A DNA stretch of 64,000 nucleotides from Dyadobacter alkalitolerans DSM 23607 (lineage in GTDB: Bacteria; Bacteroidota; Bacteroidia; Cytophagales; Spirosomataceae). The position numbers and the translations under genes are program-made. The notes under the pieces were generated by a model. It was given only the letters and a program-made list of their open reading frames with translations, had not been told where the DNA came from and made no database searches. Within the stretch, counting starts at the first letter, position 1. Each line of letters starts with the position of its first letter. The DNA is taken from NCBI RefSeq assembly GCF_000428845.1, contig NZ_AUAS01000012.1, forward strand, positions 62,001 to 126,000, written 5' to 3'. Shown here one piece after another: positions 8,920-19,315 of the stretch.

Positions 8920-10110
8920 ATGGCTGTCCTTAACTTCTCAGAATTCAGCCCTTCCGATAACAAAGCCTGGGAACAACGGGCTGACAAAGAATTGAAAGGA
9001 AGGCTTAAAACACTATCTGATTGGACAATCGGGGCTGATCTGCATTTGGAACCTTATGTGACGCGATCGGAAATTGCTCCTGAAAAAATGGCGTCTATGC
9101 AGGCTTGTCAGAAAAAAACACCAGGCTGGCAAAACTTGCCTATGGTGAAATTCTCCGAACCGCGCGCAACCAATACAGCGATGAAACATGCCCTGGAAAA
9201 CGGCGCGGATGCGATTATGCTCGACCTTGAAAATGCCAGCATAGCACATTGTGAATTCCCGAAATTGCTTCACGGAATCCGGTTAAGCGACACCGCTATT
9301 TATTTTCAAACACAGGAAAATGCTGCGGACGTTTTCAAGGAAATATCCAAAAACGCTGGTTATTATCTCAAAGGCGGCATCGCATTCGACCCGGTCGCCC
9401 ACCAAATGCGCACGGGAAAATCAATTGGTAACAGCATTGACGCTATTGTTTCTGTTTTGAACCAAAGCCGGAACATGCGCGAATTTCGGGCATATATGGT
9501 TGAGGGTCATTTATTTCACAACAATGTCGAAACACCAGTGCAGGAACTGGCCATGCTGATTTCGGCCACCGTCAATTACCTGGATCTGCTTACAGACAAA
9601 GGGATTTCACCATTAACAGCCTTCAACCGCGCCCTTTTCGCCATTTCAATCGGCACCAACTTCCTTTCGGAAATCGCCAAATTAAGAGCATTCCGGTTTT
9701 CACTACGAAAAATTGCAAACGCCTATCAACTGCCTGCTGAACTTTGCACGCCATTCATACAAGCACGAACCTCAATATTCAATGATGCCGCATCCGAGCC
9801 TTACACCAATATGATCCGCTCTGCCTCCGAGGCCATGAGCGCAGTAATGGGTGGATGCAATGCACTGACAGTGAGGCCATACGATGAATCAGCCAACAAG
9901 CAAAGTGACTTTTCCGCACGGATCGCGCGCAATGTATCCTCCGTTCTTGCCCACGAAAGTGCATTGGCCTATGTTGCAGATCCGGCAGCGGGCTCATACA
10001 TGCTCGAAAAAATGTCGCTGGATATGGCCGACAAGGCTTGGAAATTGTTTTTGGAAATGGAAGAATCAGGAGGTTTTCAAGCATCCGTGTTAACCGCATC
10101 AAAGCCATGA
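8920..10110 (+). CDS. mutA: Methylmalonyl-CoA mutase small (beta) subunit
   Basis: Non-catalytic subunit of adenosylcobalamin-dependent methylmalonyl-CoA mutase, which interconverts succinyl-CoA and (R)-methylmalonyl-CoA in propionate metabolism. Family hallmarks include the TIM-barrel segments [30 protein letters not shown] and the region [22 protein letters not shown], paralogous to the large subunit. At 396 residues it is much shorter than the roughly 620-residue subunits of Propionibacterium and lacks the C-terminal degenerate cobalamin-like domain, ending soon after the barrel. Its stop codon overlaps the mutB start (ATGA), implying translational coupling and stoichiometric assembly. Confidence 0.93.
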   Translation: MAVLNFSEFSPSDNKAWEQRADKELKGRLKTLSDWTIGADLHLEPYVTRSEIAPEKMASMQACQKKTPGWQNLPMVKFSEPRATNTAMKHALENGADAIMLDLENASIAHCEFPKLLHGIRLSDTAIYFQTQENAADVFKEISKNAGYYLKGGIAFDPVAHQMRTGKSIGNSIDAIVSVLNQSRNMREFRAYMVEGHLFHNNVETPVQELAMLISATVNYLDLLTDKGISPLTAFNRALFAISIGTNFLSEIAKLRAFRFSLRKIANAYQLPAELCTPFIQARTSIFNDAASEPYTNMIRSASEAMSAVMGGCNALTVRPYDESANKQSDFSARIARNVSSVLAHESALAYVADPAAGSYMLEKMSLDMADKAWKLFLEMEESGGFQASVLTASKP

Positions 10111-12251
10111 AACCGGATTTCAGGAACATTCAAACGACCCATCATAACGAATCCGCTCAGCCAGAGGAACGGGCTGGCAAACCTGTGTTTACCTCGGAAG
10201 GGATCAGATTAAAAAGCATTTATAGCCAAAATGATCTTGAAGACGCCGACCATTTAGCATTCGAAGCCGGAATTCCGCCATTCGTGCGTGGGCCTTATGC
10301 GAGCATGTATCTGGAACGACCGTGGACAATCCGTCAATATGCCGGTTTTTCGACTGCTTCGGATTCCAATGCATTTTATAAGCGCAACCTGGCTGCTGGC
10401 CAGAAAGGCCTTTCCGTTGCATTCGATCTCGCAACGCATCGAGGATATGACTCGGATCATCCGCGTGTCACCGGCGATGTGGGCAAAGCGGGCGTTGCGA
10501 TTGATACGGTGGAGGACATGAAAATGCTTTTTGACCAAATCCCGTTGGACCAGATGTCCGTTTCCATGACCATGAATGGCGCTGTTATTCCGGTCATGGC
10601 TTTTTTTATACTGGCCGCAGAAGAACAGGGTATTAAGCCGGAGTTATTGTCAGGAACCATTCAGAACGACATTTTGAAGGAGTTCATGGTTCGGAACACC
10701 TACATTTATCCACCAGCACCTTCCATGCGGATCGTGGGCGATATTTTTGCCTATACTTCCCGGTTCATGCCAAAGTTTAATTCCATCAGCATCAGCGGTT
10801 ATCACATGCATGAAGCGGGTGCACCCGCGCACATTGAACTCGCATATACGCTTGCAGATGGATTGGAATACATCAGGACCGGGCTGAAAGCGGGCATCGC
10901 GATTGATGATTTTGCACCCAGGCTGTCATTTTTCTGGGGCATAGGAATGAATCATTTCATGGAAATCGCCAAGATGCGTGCGGGGCGGCTGCTTTGGTCA
11001 AAAATTGTAAATCAATTTAATCCCAAAAACGAAAAATCGCTGGCATTAAGGACACACTGCCAAACGAGTGGTTACAGCCTTACCGAGCAGGATCCCTATA
11101 ACAATGTTACCCGGACAACCATTGAGGCCATGGCCGCCGTCATGGGGCACACGCAATCGCTGCATACCAACTCGCTCGACGAAGCCATGGCGCTTCCCAC
11201 CGACTTCTCTGCCCGCATTGCGCGCAACACGCAGCTTTTTATTCAGCATGAAACGGATCTTTGCAAGGCCGTGGATCCATGGGGCGGTTCCTATTATGTG
11301 GAATACCTGACAAAAGAGCTCGCAGAAAAAGCATGGCAGTTGATTGAGGAAGTGGAAAAACTCGGCGGCATGACCAAAGCCATAGAAACCGGACTACCAA
11401 AGATGCGGATCGAAGAAGCGGCGGCAAAAAAGCAGGCACGCATTGATTCGGCCAAGGATATTATTGTAGGGGTCAATAAATTTAAAACAGAAAGCAAGGA
11501 CACATTTGACATTTTACAGATTGATAACCAGGCAGTTCGGCTGTCGCAGATCGCCTCTTTGAATAAAATAAGAGAGGAACGCGATTCGCTGGCAGTTGCA
11601 TTGGCGCTGAATGCTATCACGGAAGCCTGCAAGCAAAAGGGCGGCAAGGACATGTCTGTAAATTTGTTGGCACTGGCCGTCGAGGCGGCGCGCAAAAGGG
11701 CTACATTGGGGGAAATTTCTGATGCGATGGAAAAGGAATTCGGACGTTATAAATCAACCATCCGGTCTGTTTCGGGTGTTTATCAGGCAGAAGCTTCGGA
11801 TGACGAAAATTTCCGGGCGGCGCTCGAATTGTCTGATCAGTTTGCAGAAATGGATGGCCGGCGCGCACGGATATTGGTTGCGAAGATGGGCCAGGACGGT
11901 CATGACCGCGGCGCCAAAGTGATCGCAACGAGCTTCGCCGACCTCGGCTTTGACGTGGACATTGGCCCACTCTTCCAGACGCCACAGGAAGTCGCGAAAC
12001 AAGCAGCAGAAAATGATGTCCATGTGATCGGTGCATCGAGCCTGGCGGCAGGCCACAAAACGCTTATCCCAGAACTCATCGCCGAGCTGAAAAACATTGG
12101 TCGGGAAGACATTATGGTGATTGCGGGTGGCGTTATTCCGGCGCAGGATTATCAGTTTCTGTACGATGCGGGTGTTAAAGGCATTTTCGGGCCCGGAACC
12201 ATCATTTCAATTGCTGCACAAAAGATCCTGAAAGAGCTCATGCAATCCTAG
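10107..12251 (+). CDS. mutB: Methylmalonyl-CoA mutase large (alpha) subunit
   Basis: Catalytic subunit, 714 residues from the ATG at 10107, which overlaps the mutA stop codon; an upstream in-frame start inside mutA is unlikely. The substrate-binding TIM barrel (residues about 30-540) contains [19 protein letters not shown] and [10 protein letters not shown]. The C-terminal cobalamin-binding domain has the DxHxxG motif DGHDRG with the cobalt-ligand His at about residue 599, followed by [14 protein letters not shown] and the GG motif in VIAGGVIP. Normal length and all key motifs are intact. No MeaB chaperone or epimerase gene is adjacent. Its stop is only five bases from the end of the convergent ketosynthase gene. 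Confidence 0.97.
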   Translation: MKPDFRNIQTTHHNESAQPEERAGKPVFTSEGIRLKSIYSQNDLEDADHLAFEAGIPPFVRGPYASMYLERPWTIRQYAGFSTASDSNAFYKRNLAAGQKGLSVAFDLATHRGYDSDHPRVTGDVGKAGVAIDTVEDMKMLFDQIPLDQMSVSMTMNGAVIPVMAFFILAAEEQGIKPELLSGTIQNDILKEFMVRNTYIYPPAPSMRIVGDIFAYTSRFMPKFNSISISGYHMHEAGAPAHIELAYTLADGLEYIRTGLKAGIAIDDFAPRLSFFWGIGMNHFMEIAKMRAGRLLWSKIVNQFNPKNEKSLALRTHCQTSGYSLTEQDPYNNVTRTTIEAMAAVMGHTQSLHTNSLDEAMALPTDFSARIARNTQLFIQHETDLCKAVDPWGGSYYVEYLTKELAEKAWQLIEEVEKLGGMTKAIETGLPKMRIEEAAAKKQARIDSAKDIIVGVNKFKTESKDTFDILQIDNQAVRLSQIASLNKIREERDSLAVALALNAITEACKQKGGKDMSVNLLALAVEAARKRATLGEISDAMEKEFGRYKSTIRSVSGVYQAEASDDENFRAALELSDQFAEMDGRRARILVAKMGQDGHDRGAKVIATSFADLGFDVDIGPLFQTPQEVAKQAAENDVHVIGASSLAAGHKTLIPELIAELKNIGREDIMVIAGGVIPAQDYQFLYDAGVKGIFGPGTIISIAAQKILKELMQS

Positions 12252-12256
12252 GACGC

Positions 12257-13453
12257 CTAATTTACGCTTCCAAAAACAAGGGAAGTGCAATTCCCTCCGA
12301 AGCCAAACGAATTGGAGAGCACATAAGCCACTTTTTTATCCTGAATTAATGCAGCAACCGGTTGCGCCTTGTGCGAGCTCATGGCGGTTTTTACATGTAA
12401 ACTTGGAAATATCTCATCGTGGACGATGCTTAAGATGCTAAAAATCGCCTCAACCGCACCAGCCGCTCCTAATGTATGCCCCGTGTAAGATTTGGTGGAA
12501 TTAAAAGGCGGAATTTCTTCGAATAACTTCGTCATTCCGGTTAGCTCAACTTCATCATTGTTGGGCGTCCCCGTTCCATGGGCATTAATGTAGTCGATGC
12601 GATTGAAGCTAATCCCTGCGGATTCGATGGCTTCCCGCATGGAGAGCATGGCGCCTATGGCTTCATCAGACATGGCCGATGGGTGATGCGCATCATTTGC
12701 ATTGCCATATCCGGCGACTTCCGCATAAACCCGTTTATCACCAACAACGTCCTCCGCTTCCAGGACAAGATAAGCCGCCGCTTCTCCCAGATTAAGCCCA
12801 TCCCGGTTTTCATCGAATGGCTTACATGCGGAAGCGGATAAGATTTTAAGTGAATTGAAACCATTAACCGTGTATTTGGCAAGGCTATCCACGCCGCCGA
12901 CGATAACCCTTTTTGCCCGTCCGGACCGGATCAGTCGCGCCCCCATTAAAATCGCATTGGCAGATGACGAACAGGCTGTGTTAATGGTGTCGGAAAACCC
13001 TCTGATGTTATACTTTTCGAGTAATGTAATGGTGTGCGCTGCGCAATTGTATGATTCCAGATATTCCGATCCGCTCGTTTTCAGATTAGCATCTTCATAG
13101 AGCTGATCGGTGAGGCACATTCCGCCGACGGTTGTTGCGGAGATGAATGCTGTATCAAAAGATGAAAGCTGGTCTGCGGAAAGATTAGCGTCTTTAATTG
13201 CCTCGTCGAATGCCTTGGTAGCAAGCAAATCGGTGCGCGTGTAACCTGCGCGATCCTGCAAACCGAGCAGTTCTCTCAGCCGTTCGTTGCTGCATGCAAT
13301 TTCACCGAAAGGAAGCAATGCGGCATAGCGGGAATCAAAGTGGGCTGCGGCGGTTATGCCCGTTTTTCCCTGGCGCAAATTGGCGTGGTTCTCCGAAAGG
13401 TTTTCACCAATGGCTGATATAATGCCCATTCCGGTTACCAACACCTTTTTCAT
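12257..13453 (-). CDS. Beta-ketoacyl-ACP synthase (FabF/KAS II-like)
   Basis: A decarboxylating condensing enzyme that extends an acyl-ACP chain with malonyl-ACP. The complete Cys-His-His triad is present: C161 in NTACSSSANA, H292 in NAHGTGTPNND and H326 in SYTGHTLGAAGA, so it should be catalytic and not a chain-length factor. It is the last gene of the long minus-strand cluster and follows the ACP gene by one base, pointing to a dedicated ketosynthase/ACP pair in resorcinol-lipid or flexirubin-type biosynthesis, not primary fatty acid synthesis. The 398-residue length is normal. Confidence 0.9.
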   Translation of the reverse strand: MKKVLVTGMGIISAIGENLSENHANLRQGKTGITAAAHFDSRYAALLPFGEIACSNERLRELLGLQDRAGYTRTDLLATKAFDEAIKDANLSADQLSSFDTAFISATTVGGMCLTDQLYEDANLKTSGSEYLESYNCAAHTITLLEKYNIRGFSDTINTACSSSANAILMGARLIRSGRAKRVIVGGVDSLAKYTVNGFNSLKILSASACKPFDENRDGLNLGEAAAYLVLEAEDVVGDKRVYAEVAGYGNANDAHHPSAMSDEAIGAMLSMREAIESAGISFNRIDYINAHGTGTPNNDEVELTGMTKLFEEIPPFNSTKSYTGHTLGAAGAVEAIFSILSIVHDEIFPSLHVKTAMSSHKAQPVAALIQDKKVAYVLSNSFGFGGNCTSLVFGSVN

Positions 13454-13454
13454 A

Positions 13455-13721
13455 TCAGGCCGTTTTTGTATTTGCTAAAATATACTCAGCCATGTGATTT
13501 ACATCCACAAGGATCTTTCTTCCCTCGGCAGGATTGGTGATTTTGATCCCGTACTCTCTTTCCAGAAGCACAACCAGTTCCAGCGAATCAATTGAATCCA
13601 GGCCCAGGTCGCCGCCAAAAAGGGGTTCGTCATCTTTAATGTCCTGCGGATTGATGTCAAGTAAATTCAAATATTGTACGATCTGACTTTTAATGACGGG
13701 TTTTAAACTTTCTATGTCCAT
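13455..13721 (-). CDS. Acyl carrier protein
   Basis: An 88-residue acyl carrier protein when started at the ATG at 13721 (MDIESLKPV); a longer frame would run into the permease gene. The phosphopantetheine-attachment motif GLDSIDSLEL contains the modified Ser43. The helical pattern and acidic nature fit the family. Its sequence near the Ser (DSIDSLE instead of DSLDTVE) is like carriers of aryl-polyene and flexirubin clusters. It lies between the ABC permease (22 bases upstream) and the ketosynthase (1 base downstream). The phosphopantetheinyl transferase at 25558-26184 is a good candidate for its activation. Confidence 0.9.
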   Translation of the reverse strand: MDIESLKPVIKSQIVQYLNLLDINPQDIKDDEPLFGGDLGLDSIDSLELVVLLEREYGIKITNPAEGRKILVDVNHMAEYILANTKTA

Positions 13722-13743
13722 AATTTCTTTTCTGAATTCAAAC

Positions 13744-15021
13744 TTAAATAATTCTTTCCATCCTAAGCTTAAAATAAGTGGCAAGTTGACAAAGCAGAAT
13801 AAATATCCCTAAAAAGGCGAAGACGTTTTTCAGCTCCTGCCAGCTTCCGCCTTTGAGGAAAAGAATGTAGAAACCTTCCAGGCACCAGTGTAGTGGTGAA
13901 AAGTTGCTGGCAAATTGCATAAAACCGGGCATAACGAATGTCGGCACCAGGATTCCGCCTATGGCCCCGAAAATAATGATGGAAATTGCTCCGAAACCAT
14001 TTGCCTGTTGCTCGGTCCGGGCATAGGCGCCGATCATTAATGCATAACTCACGGCGGCCATGCTGCTGATCAGGATCACGCAGGCGAATGCAAAGAGGTT
14101 AGTAGGAATAGTCAGTTTCGGAAGTCCGAGCTCGGGAAGGATCCATATTCCCATGGAAAATGTCAATGCTACCTGCACCACTGCTACCAGCACGTAAATG
14201 GCCATTTTACTAAACATCACCAGCATAAATGTCGTAGGCATGGTTTTCAGTCGCAGAAAACTGCCGTTAATGCGCTCTTTTACAATGTTGCTGCCCAGCG
14301 AGACGACCATAAAAAACATGGCAAAAATCGTCCAGGCAGGCACATTATGCTGTGTAGAGTTGGGAATGGCCGTCGAGTTATTGTTGCTAGCCACGATCTG
14401 GTTGATCCTGACCCGGTTGGAGATCATTTTCTTTTTCAACTCTTCCGATTGTCCACTCAGGTCCATCGTTGTGTACATCCGGTCGATCATCAGCGAATTT
14501 TCAATAACACTCATGTAGGATTGAATAATGCCCATGACCGAAAAGCTGTAATTTTCCTGTAAAACCGGGTCATTATAGAAGGAAAGCGTCGGCATTGACA
14601 CCTTCTTCGTGTTAACTGAATCGCGTTCCAGCCCCAGATCGTCCATTAGAATGTTACTCACATCGGCTGCATTGCTTTCCAAACCCGAAGAGAATGCTTT
14701 TGGAATGTATAAGCCAATTAATTTTCCTCGCGATAATAATTCCGATTTCAACGACTTTTCAGCAACCGCATCCTGCGAGTCTATTTTAAAAAGGCCGGAC
14801 TTTCTGAGAAGGTCAACAAGCTTATCCCCTTCCTTACCCGCGTCGTGATTGACTACGAGCAGCGGGATCTGGTTCTCATTCACCATTTTATACGCGCTGT
14901 CCTGAATAATGGTAATGATAAATACCAGCAGCAGCGGCATCAGAAACATCAGCGCCAGGCCGACCTTGTCGTTGATCAGCAGCAGATATTCTTTACGTAA
15001 TGATGAAAAAACCTTGAACAT
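13744..15021 (-). CDS. ABC-2 type transporter permease
   Basis: A 425-residue integral membrane subunit of an ABC exporter of the ABC-2 family. One membrane helix near the N-terminus (ALMFLMPLLLVFIITII), a large extracytoplasmic domain (residues about 45-230), then five or so helices in the C-terminal half (for example WTIFAMFFMVVSLGS, FACVILISSMAAVSYALMIG). This topology is typical of the YhiH/YbhR-like exporters. The gene directly follows the ATPase gene (1 base apart), so they form one exporter. In this cluster it may move the lipid product or its precursor to the outer membrane. Confidence 0.87.
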   Translation of the reverse strand: MFKVFSSLRKEYLLLINDKVGLALMFLMPLLLVFIITIIQDSAYKMVNENQIPLLVVNHDAGKEGDKLVDLLRKSGLFKIDSQDAVAEKSLKSELLSRGKLIGLYIPKAFSSGLESNAADVSNILMDDLGLERDSVNTKKVSMPTLSFYNDPVLQENYSFSVMGIIQSYMSVIENSLMIDRMYTTMDLSGQSEELKKKMISNRVRINQIVASNNNSTAIPNSTQHNVPAWTIFAMFFMVVSLGSNIVKERINGSFLRLKTMPTTFMLVMFSKMAIYVLVAVVQVALTFSMGIWILPELGLPKLTIPTNLFAFACVILISSMAAVSYALMIGAYARTEQQANGFGAISIIIFGAIGGILVPTFVMPGFMQFASNFSPLHWCLEGFYILFLKGGSWQELKNVFAFLGIFILLCQLATYFKLRMERII

Positions 15022-15022
15022 A

Positions 15023-15772
15023 TTAATCCCTGTACTCCTCCCCTGTCAGTTTGATGAATAAAGATTGCAGATTGGGAGCATCATGCGTTTTCCTCAGATC
15101 CGTCAGGTCACCTTTAGCAATAACCCTACCATGGTCAATGAGTGCAATGTGCTTGCAGAATTCCTCTGCTTCGGACATGTGATGGGAAGTGTAGATGATG
15201 GTCGTACCGGCCTTATTTATTTCCTGCAAATAGCGGATGATCGCATTGCGGCTTTGCACGTCGACCCCTACGGTGGGTTCGTCCAGGAAAAGGATATCAG
15301 GTTTATGAATCATGCCGATCGCGAGGTTAACCCGGCGTTTCATCCCGCCTGAAAACGACCCGACTTTTTTATCCGCAAACCGGGCCAATCCCAAAATTTC
15401 CAGCAAATCTTCCTGACGCGCTTCAAGCTCTTCTTTGCCCAGGTTGTACATGGCGCCGAAGTAATCCAGGTTTTGCCGCGGCGTAAGTTCCTGATAGAAA
15501 GCATATTCCTGTGGAACAAACCCTATGTGGCTTTTTCGTTCCTGTCCGAATATGGGTTGATTTTGATGGTAAAAATGAACCGTTCCCGAAGATGGCGGGA
15601 TTATGCCGCAGAGGATCGAGATTAATGTTGTCTTGCCAGCACCGTTAGGGCCCAGCAAACCAAAAATGTCAGACGTAGCAATGTTCAGGGAGACGTCGGT
15701 GAGGCTGTTTTCCTGGGCGGTTTTGTATTTTTTAGAAACGTTTTGTATTTCAATGCTAACCGGTTCGGTCAT
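15023..15772 (-). CDS. ABC transporter ATP-binding protein
   Basis: A 249-residue ATPase with Walker A GPNGAGKTT, signature FSGGMKRR, Walker B ILFLDEPTVGVD and the switch His in IIYTSHHMSEAEE. The ATG at 15772 is preferred; a TTG seven codons upstream would overlap the preceding gene. The protein is of the class that energises ABC-2 exporters and forms a pair with the permease encoded immediately downstream. Its place inside the ketosynthase/DarAB cluster argues for export of the cluster product. Confidence 0.9.
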   Translation of the reverse strand: MTEPVSIEIQNVSKKYKTAQENSLTDVSLNIATSDIFGLLGPNGAGKTTLISILCGIIPPSSGTVHFYHQNQPIFGQERKSHIGFVPQEYAFYQELTPRQNLDYFGAMYNLGKEELEARQEDLLEILGLARFADKKVGSFSGGMKRRVNLAIGMIHKPDILFLDEPTVGVDVQSRNAIIRYLQEINKAGTTIIYTSHHMSEAEEFCKHIALIDHGRVIAKGDLTDLRKTHDAPNLQSLFIKLTGEEYRD

Positions 15773-15782
15773 ATCGTAGTGC

Positions 15783-16814
15783 TCATTTACCAAGACTCAT
15801 GCGCGACAGTTTCTGAAACGCTTCTTTCTCTACCAATCTGATATCAACCAGCATATCGGCTATTTCATCAAAATCTTTTTGTTCCGTCAACCGGCCTTTG
15901 TAAACGCCCGCCATTTTGATCGCACTCGCGCGCCACATGTCGCCTGCTTTGGTAAAGTCCTCAGAAACAGCGGACAAGCGATCATCCTGCATGTAAGCGG
16001 ACGCCTCTTCCAGAAATGCCCCGTATAGGAACCGAAAACCGCCTCCGCCTGTGCCGATCTCTTCCTGCATCCGAACAATTTGTCCCAGATACAAGCTGGC
16101 TTTTTTCAGCCCAAGCTTATCGCGCCACTTGCGAATATGCCCCGCTGTGTGCCTGATGCCGTCCACGCCGGCAAAACTGCCTGGAATTTTGAGCATATCA
16201 CGCACATTTCGACGGATTCCTTTGACAATTCCTTTACGGATCATATCATCGGTCACCGGTTTCACCCGTTCAGGATAGTATATGTGTCCTTTCGGGGCCA
16301 AAGGGCCTTGCGCGAAACGAACACGCGTCAGATCCGACTTGGATAATGTGGTCACATCCTCCATTACCGGATCGCTGATAAGATAATTATTGTCTTCCTG
16401 CCCGAAAACGATCAGGTTATGGGCATTGAAATGGAACCGGTATTCTTTTGGAAAATAAGTAAGGTGAAAAACGCCGACCTGGCAGGCCACTGGAACACCT
16501 TCCAGCACTTTTTTGTCCAGGAACGCTTCCGCTGAGGCCACATTTGAGAATTTTTTCCGGGTCACATCCACATTCAGTGAATTGCAAGTCCGCTTAAAAA
16601 TAGCCCCCGGCATGGTCCTGAAAGAAATCGCAGGGCCGTTATTGACAGTAAGGAAAGGAATCTGAATGTAAAAAAGCCCCGAACCCATTCCAAAGGCCAG
16701 CGGCTCGGTCATGAAATCCAGACCGTGATAACGCAACAATGCCGTGGTAACCCCATTCTCACAATGTGCGGTCTGAACGTGGCGGAACTCATCCGTATGG
16801 CTATCAATATTCAC
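15783..16814 (-). CDS. BtrH N-terminal domain protein (acyl-ACP acyltransferase-like)
   Basis: A 343-residue protein whose first half (about 1-155) resembles the BtrH N-terminal domain, a papain-like fold. BtrH itself transfers an acyl group from an acyl carrier protein to an amino sugar in butirosin synthesis. A possible triad is visible: Cys18 in the TAHCENG motif, His132 in the FNAHNLI motif and Asp148 in the SDPVMED segment. The rest (about 170-343) is helical and matches the DUF4872-type region. It is encoded between the ABC ATPase and a small unknown gene, with spacings of 10 and 4 bases. I infer that it moves an ACP-bound acyl group onto the product of the cluster. Confidence 0.72.
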   Translation of the reverse strand: MNIDSHTDEFRHVQTAHCENGVTTALLRYHGLDFMTEPLAFGMGSGLFYIQIPFLTVNNGPAISFRTMPGAIFKRTCNSLNVDVTRKKFSNVASAEAFLDKKVLEGVPVACQVGVFHLTYFPKEYRFHFNAHNLIVFGQEDNNYLISDPVMEDVTTLSKSDLTRVRFAQGPLAPKGHIYYPERVKPVTDDMIRKGIVKGIRRNVRDMLKIPGSFAGVDGIRHTAGHIRKWRDKLGLKKASLYLGQIVRMQEEIGTGGGGFRFLYGAFLEEASAYMQDDRLSAVSEDFTKAGDMWRASAIKMAGVYKGRLTEQKDFDEIADMLVDIRLVEKEAFQKLSRMSLGK

Positions 16815-16818
16815 TGGA

Positions 16819-17217
16819 TCAACCTTTAAAATTTTTCAATTCCTGCAATGTAACATCAAATGCACTGGCATATTTTTCCAGCTTCCGGTCGCTTAATCCT
16901 TTAAAAATAGATGGTTTTAAATGTCTTTTGATAAAAAAAGGAAAAAACCCTGTGTAACCCGACAGAACCGACAGATCCATTAACCGGAGCTCCATATAGT
17001 AGTAGATCGGACTTTTCTCTCCGTTTGCTACGGCTTTTCTGGCGTCTGCTATCCGTTCGTTCACATCGTCCCATGCGCTATCCAGGGCCTGTTTTTTAAC
17101 CTCCCAACCTCTGCTCAATGCGGTTTCGTATTTTCCGTCCTGATTTTTGACGTAACATACTTCCCTGGTAAATTTGTCCAGCGCGCCCGGGTCTTGTGGA
17201 AGGTCTTCCTTTTTCAT
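16819..17217 (-). CDS. Uncharacterised protein of the resorcinol-lipid cluster
   Basis: A 132-residue soluble protein with no motif I recognise. It is rich in charged residues, with no signal peptide or membrane segment apart from a short aromatic stretch (SGYTGFFPFFIKRHLKPSIF) that could be a membrane-touching or acyl-binding helix. It is encoded 4 bases upstream of the BtrH-like gene and 15 bases downstream of darB, so it belongs to the operon. It may be an accessory or adaptor protein of the synthase; this is inference only. Confidence 0.7.
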   Translation of the reverse strand: MKKEDLPQDPGALDKFTREVCYVKNQDGKYETALSRGWEVKKQALDSAWDDVNERIADARKAVANGEKSPIYYYMELRLMDLSVLSGYTGFFPFFIKRHLKPSIFKGLSDRKLEKYASAFDVTLQELKNFKG

Positions 17218-17232
17218 GGATCAGAATTTAGA

Positions 17233-18375
17233 TCAGCAAACGGTCAACATACAGAACATATAAGAGAAGCGGGAGCTTTCAGGAACTGCCAAAAGTATTT
17301 TTTCGCCCTTTTTCAGTGCTCCGCTGTAAAAAACTTCTTCAAGCATCATATAAATCGAAGCCGAACCTACATTGCCCTTGGTAACTAGGTTGGTATACCA
17401 CTTTTCCTTTGAAATCGGCATGCCGTTCTCGTTACAGAAGTCTTCAATTTTGTTTTCAAAAAAGTAGCTGGACAAGTGCGGCAGGAAATAGCTCACTTCA
17501 TCCATGCTGATCCCCCGTTTGTCGAGGATATCCTTTAATTTGGCAAAACCCAATTTAACAATTTTTTCTCCTAAAAGTTTCACATCCTGCTTGATACTGA
17601 ACACAGACTGTTCCAGGACCTGCTCACTTTTAAAATCTTTATAGCTTTTAAGCGTGCCATCCTCCTGCTTGTCAGCGCCCATATACATGCATGCCTCCTC
17701 CTCATTGGCATAAGAGCAGCCTTCTATCCAATCAATTTTCAACGATATGCCGGACGTGTTGGGCTCGGATTCAACAAGGAAAGCGCCGGCGCCATCCGAT
17801 AGCATCCAGCGTAGAAAATCTTTTTCGAATGCCAGATAAGGATTTTTTTCAAGTTTCAGAAGCTGCTGCACTTCATCCTCAAACTGATCCGCACGCAAAA
17901 CGGGAGAAAGTCTTTCGGAAGCACAGGCCACCGCTTTTTGCTTTTCGCCCAGTTTTACTGACATGTAGGCATATTTGAAAGCGTGCATCCCCGCGCAGCA
18001 AACGCCCGAAGGCGACACAACCTCCACAGGGCCGGTGTCTTTCAAGTAGCCGTGCACCATGGAACCGTGTGAGGGCATCAGTTGGTCCGGGCTCGACGTA
18101 GCACAACTAATCAGGTCTACGTCCTTTATTTCCGATGTATTTTTTTCAAAAAGTTTTGTTACCGCCAACGCCGCCATTTCCGCATTGGTATGCGTCGTTG
18201 TGCCGTCTTTTAGCAGCGCATAATATCTGTTTTTTATGCCGTTATTACGTAAAACAAGTGCTTTTGATTTGGAAGGCTTTCCATTTATATATCCTAAATA
18301 TGCTTCCATTTCATCATTGGAAACGGGCTCATTCGGCAAAAACTTGGCAATTCTGGTAATATATGCGTCTGACAT
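17233..18375 (-). CDS. darB: DarB-like beta-ketoacyl synthase III
   Basis: A 380-residue thiolase-fold enzyme of the KAS III class, started at the ATG at 18375 (MSDAYITRIAKFLPNEPV). Segments such as RNNGIKNRYYAL, SCATSSPDQLMPS and the Cys motif SGVCCAGMHAFKYAYM (C126/C127) are characteristic of DarB, which joins two beta-keto acyl thioesters into a cyclohexanedione during dialkylresorcinol synthesis. His in FLPHLSSYFFE and Asn in KGNVGSASIY complete the active site. It starts two bases after the darA stop codon. Pairing with darA makes the role firm at family level; the acyl substrates are not predictable. Confidence 0.88.
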   Translation of the reverse strand: MSDAYITRIAKFLPNEPVSNDEMEAYLGYINGKPSKSKALVLRNNGIKNRYYALLKDGTTTHTNAEMAALAVTKLFEKNTSEIKDVDLISCATSSPDQLMPSHGSMVHGYLKDTGPVEVVSPSGVCCAGMHAFKYAYMSVKLGEKQKAVACASERLSPVLRADQFEDEVQQLLKLEKNPYLAFEKDFLRWMLSDGAGAFLVESEPNTSGISLKIDWIEGCSYANEEEACMYMGADKQEDGTLKSYKDFKSEQVLEQSVFSIKQDVKLLGEKIVKLGFAKLKDILDKRGISMDEVSYFLPHLSSYFFENKIEDFCNENGMPISKEKWYTNLVTKGNVGSASIYMMLEEVFYSGALKKGEKILLAVPESSRFSYMFCMLTVC

Positions 18376-18377
18376 TA

Positions 18378-19286
18378 TTATTTGGTTTCTACACCACAAA
18401 AGTATTGTTTTTTCTTCTTAATCGCATTTCCCGTAAAAGGCACGATCAGCAAATTATATACGAAAAGGATCACGGGAGCGACCATAAACAAGGCGATCAG
18501 CAGATAATACTTGAAAAAGCTCACAAGTCTTTTCCGCTTAGCAGGAGTCGTTCCTTTTGTTTTGATCAGCTTTGCCCAGATCCTGAAAAGTTTTTTGGCA
18601 CGTTGTTCAATAAAAAGAATGTCTGTCGGGATCGCGATCAAACCTGTTGCCAGAATCTCGTTCTGGAGATTGCCGTAATCTGATTTTGCTGCTGCGTTAT
18701 TCACAATAGCGCCAAATTGCGATGCGCTTCGGATATCCTGCTCACTAACGCCGGGAAGTGGAAAAATATTCCATTTCCGGTCTTTTCGTCCGGTTAGCAT
18801 CCAATGTAAAATGGTAAATGCGCTGATCAGATTCGACGTCCGGTCCATCAGTGGAATGTTGCCTACCAGCTGGCCGCCTGCATTCTTAATTAACTTTTTA
18901 ACGCTTTCCTGAGAATTGAGCCACATATTTCTTCCTCCTATGACGGTCACAACGGGCGTACCGCGCAGGATAGACTGGAAAGTAGGGTCTTCAAGCAGGG
19001 ATGTAATGGGCGGGGAAGGCGATAAAAACCAAGGCTGGTAACCTAGCACGATCAGATCGTACCGCTCGGCTGTGTATGCAATTGATCTTAGAGGAATGGT
19101 GTCTTCCTCAACACATTCCGGCATCTTATCAAAAAATTCTTCTGTAGTCCAGGGAAAAACGTAAGGTGTAACCGGGAAAATCTGGTGCCTTTCTATGCTG
19201 TTTGGATCGAATGGAGCTAAAAACTGGTCGATGATTTCATTCAACTGTCCGGTTTGCGAGTAGTTTACGACTAGTATTTTTGCCAT
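18378..19286 (-). CDS. darA: DarA-like dialkylresorcinol condensing enzyme/aromatase
   Basis: A 302-residue protein that begins with a flavodoxin-like strand-loop (KILVVNYSQTGQLNEI) and contains the blocks DLIVLGYQPWFLSPSPPI and GGRNMWLNSQESVKKLI, which are typical of DarA. DarA aromatises the DarB product to a 2,5-dialkylresorcinol. A membrane segment near the C-terminus (LLIALFMVAPVILFVYNLL) anchors it, placing resorcinol formation at the inner membrane. It is directly followed by darB, the conserved order of these clusters. Family assignment is from remembered motifs, not a search. Confidence 0.87.
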   Translation of the reverse strand: MAKILVVNYSQTGQLNEIIDQFLAPFDPNSIERHQIFPVTPYVFPWTTEEFFDKMPECVEEDTIPLRSIAYTAERYDLIVLGYQPWFLSPSPPITSLLEDPTFQSILRGTPVVTVIGGRNMWLNSQESVKKLIKNAGGQLVGNIPLMDRTSNLISAFTILHWMLTGRKDRKWNIFPLPGVSEQDIRSASQFGAIVNNAAAKSDYGNLQNEILATGLIAIPTDILFIEQRAKKLFRIWAKLIKTKGTTPAKRKRLVSFFKYYLLIALFMVAPVILFVYNLLIVPFTGNAIKKKKQYFCGVETK

Positions 19287-19315
19287 TGATCAACAATTCC
19301 TGTTTACCTGAATTC

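Noticed and set aside
10038..10106. Earlier start for mutB inside mutA
   Set aside because: The extra 23 residues do not fit the mutase N-terminus; the ATG at 10107 overlapping the mutA stop is the standard arrangement.
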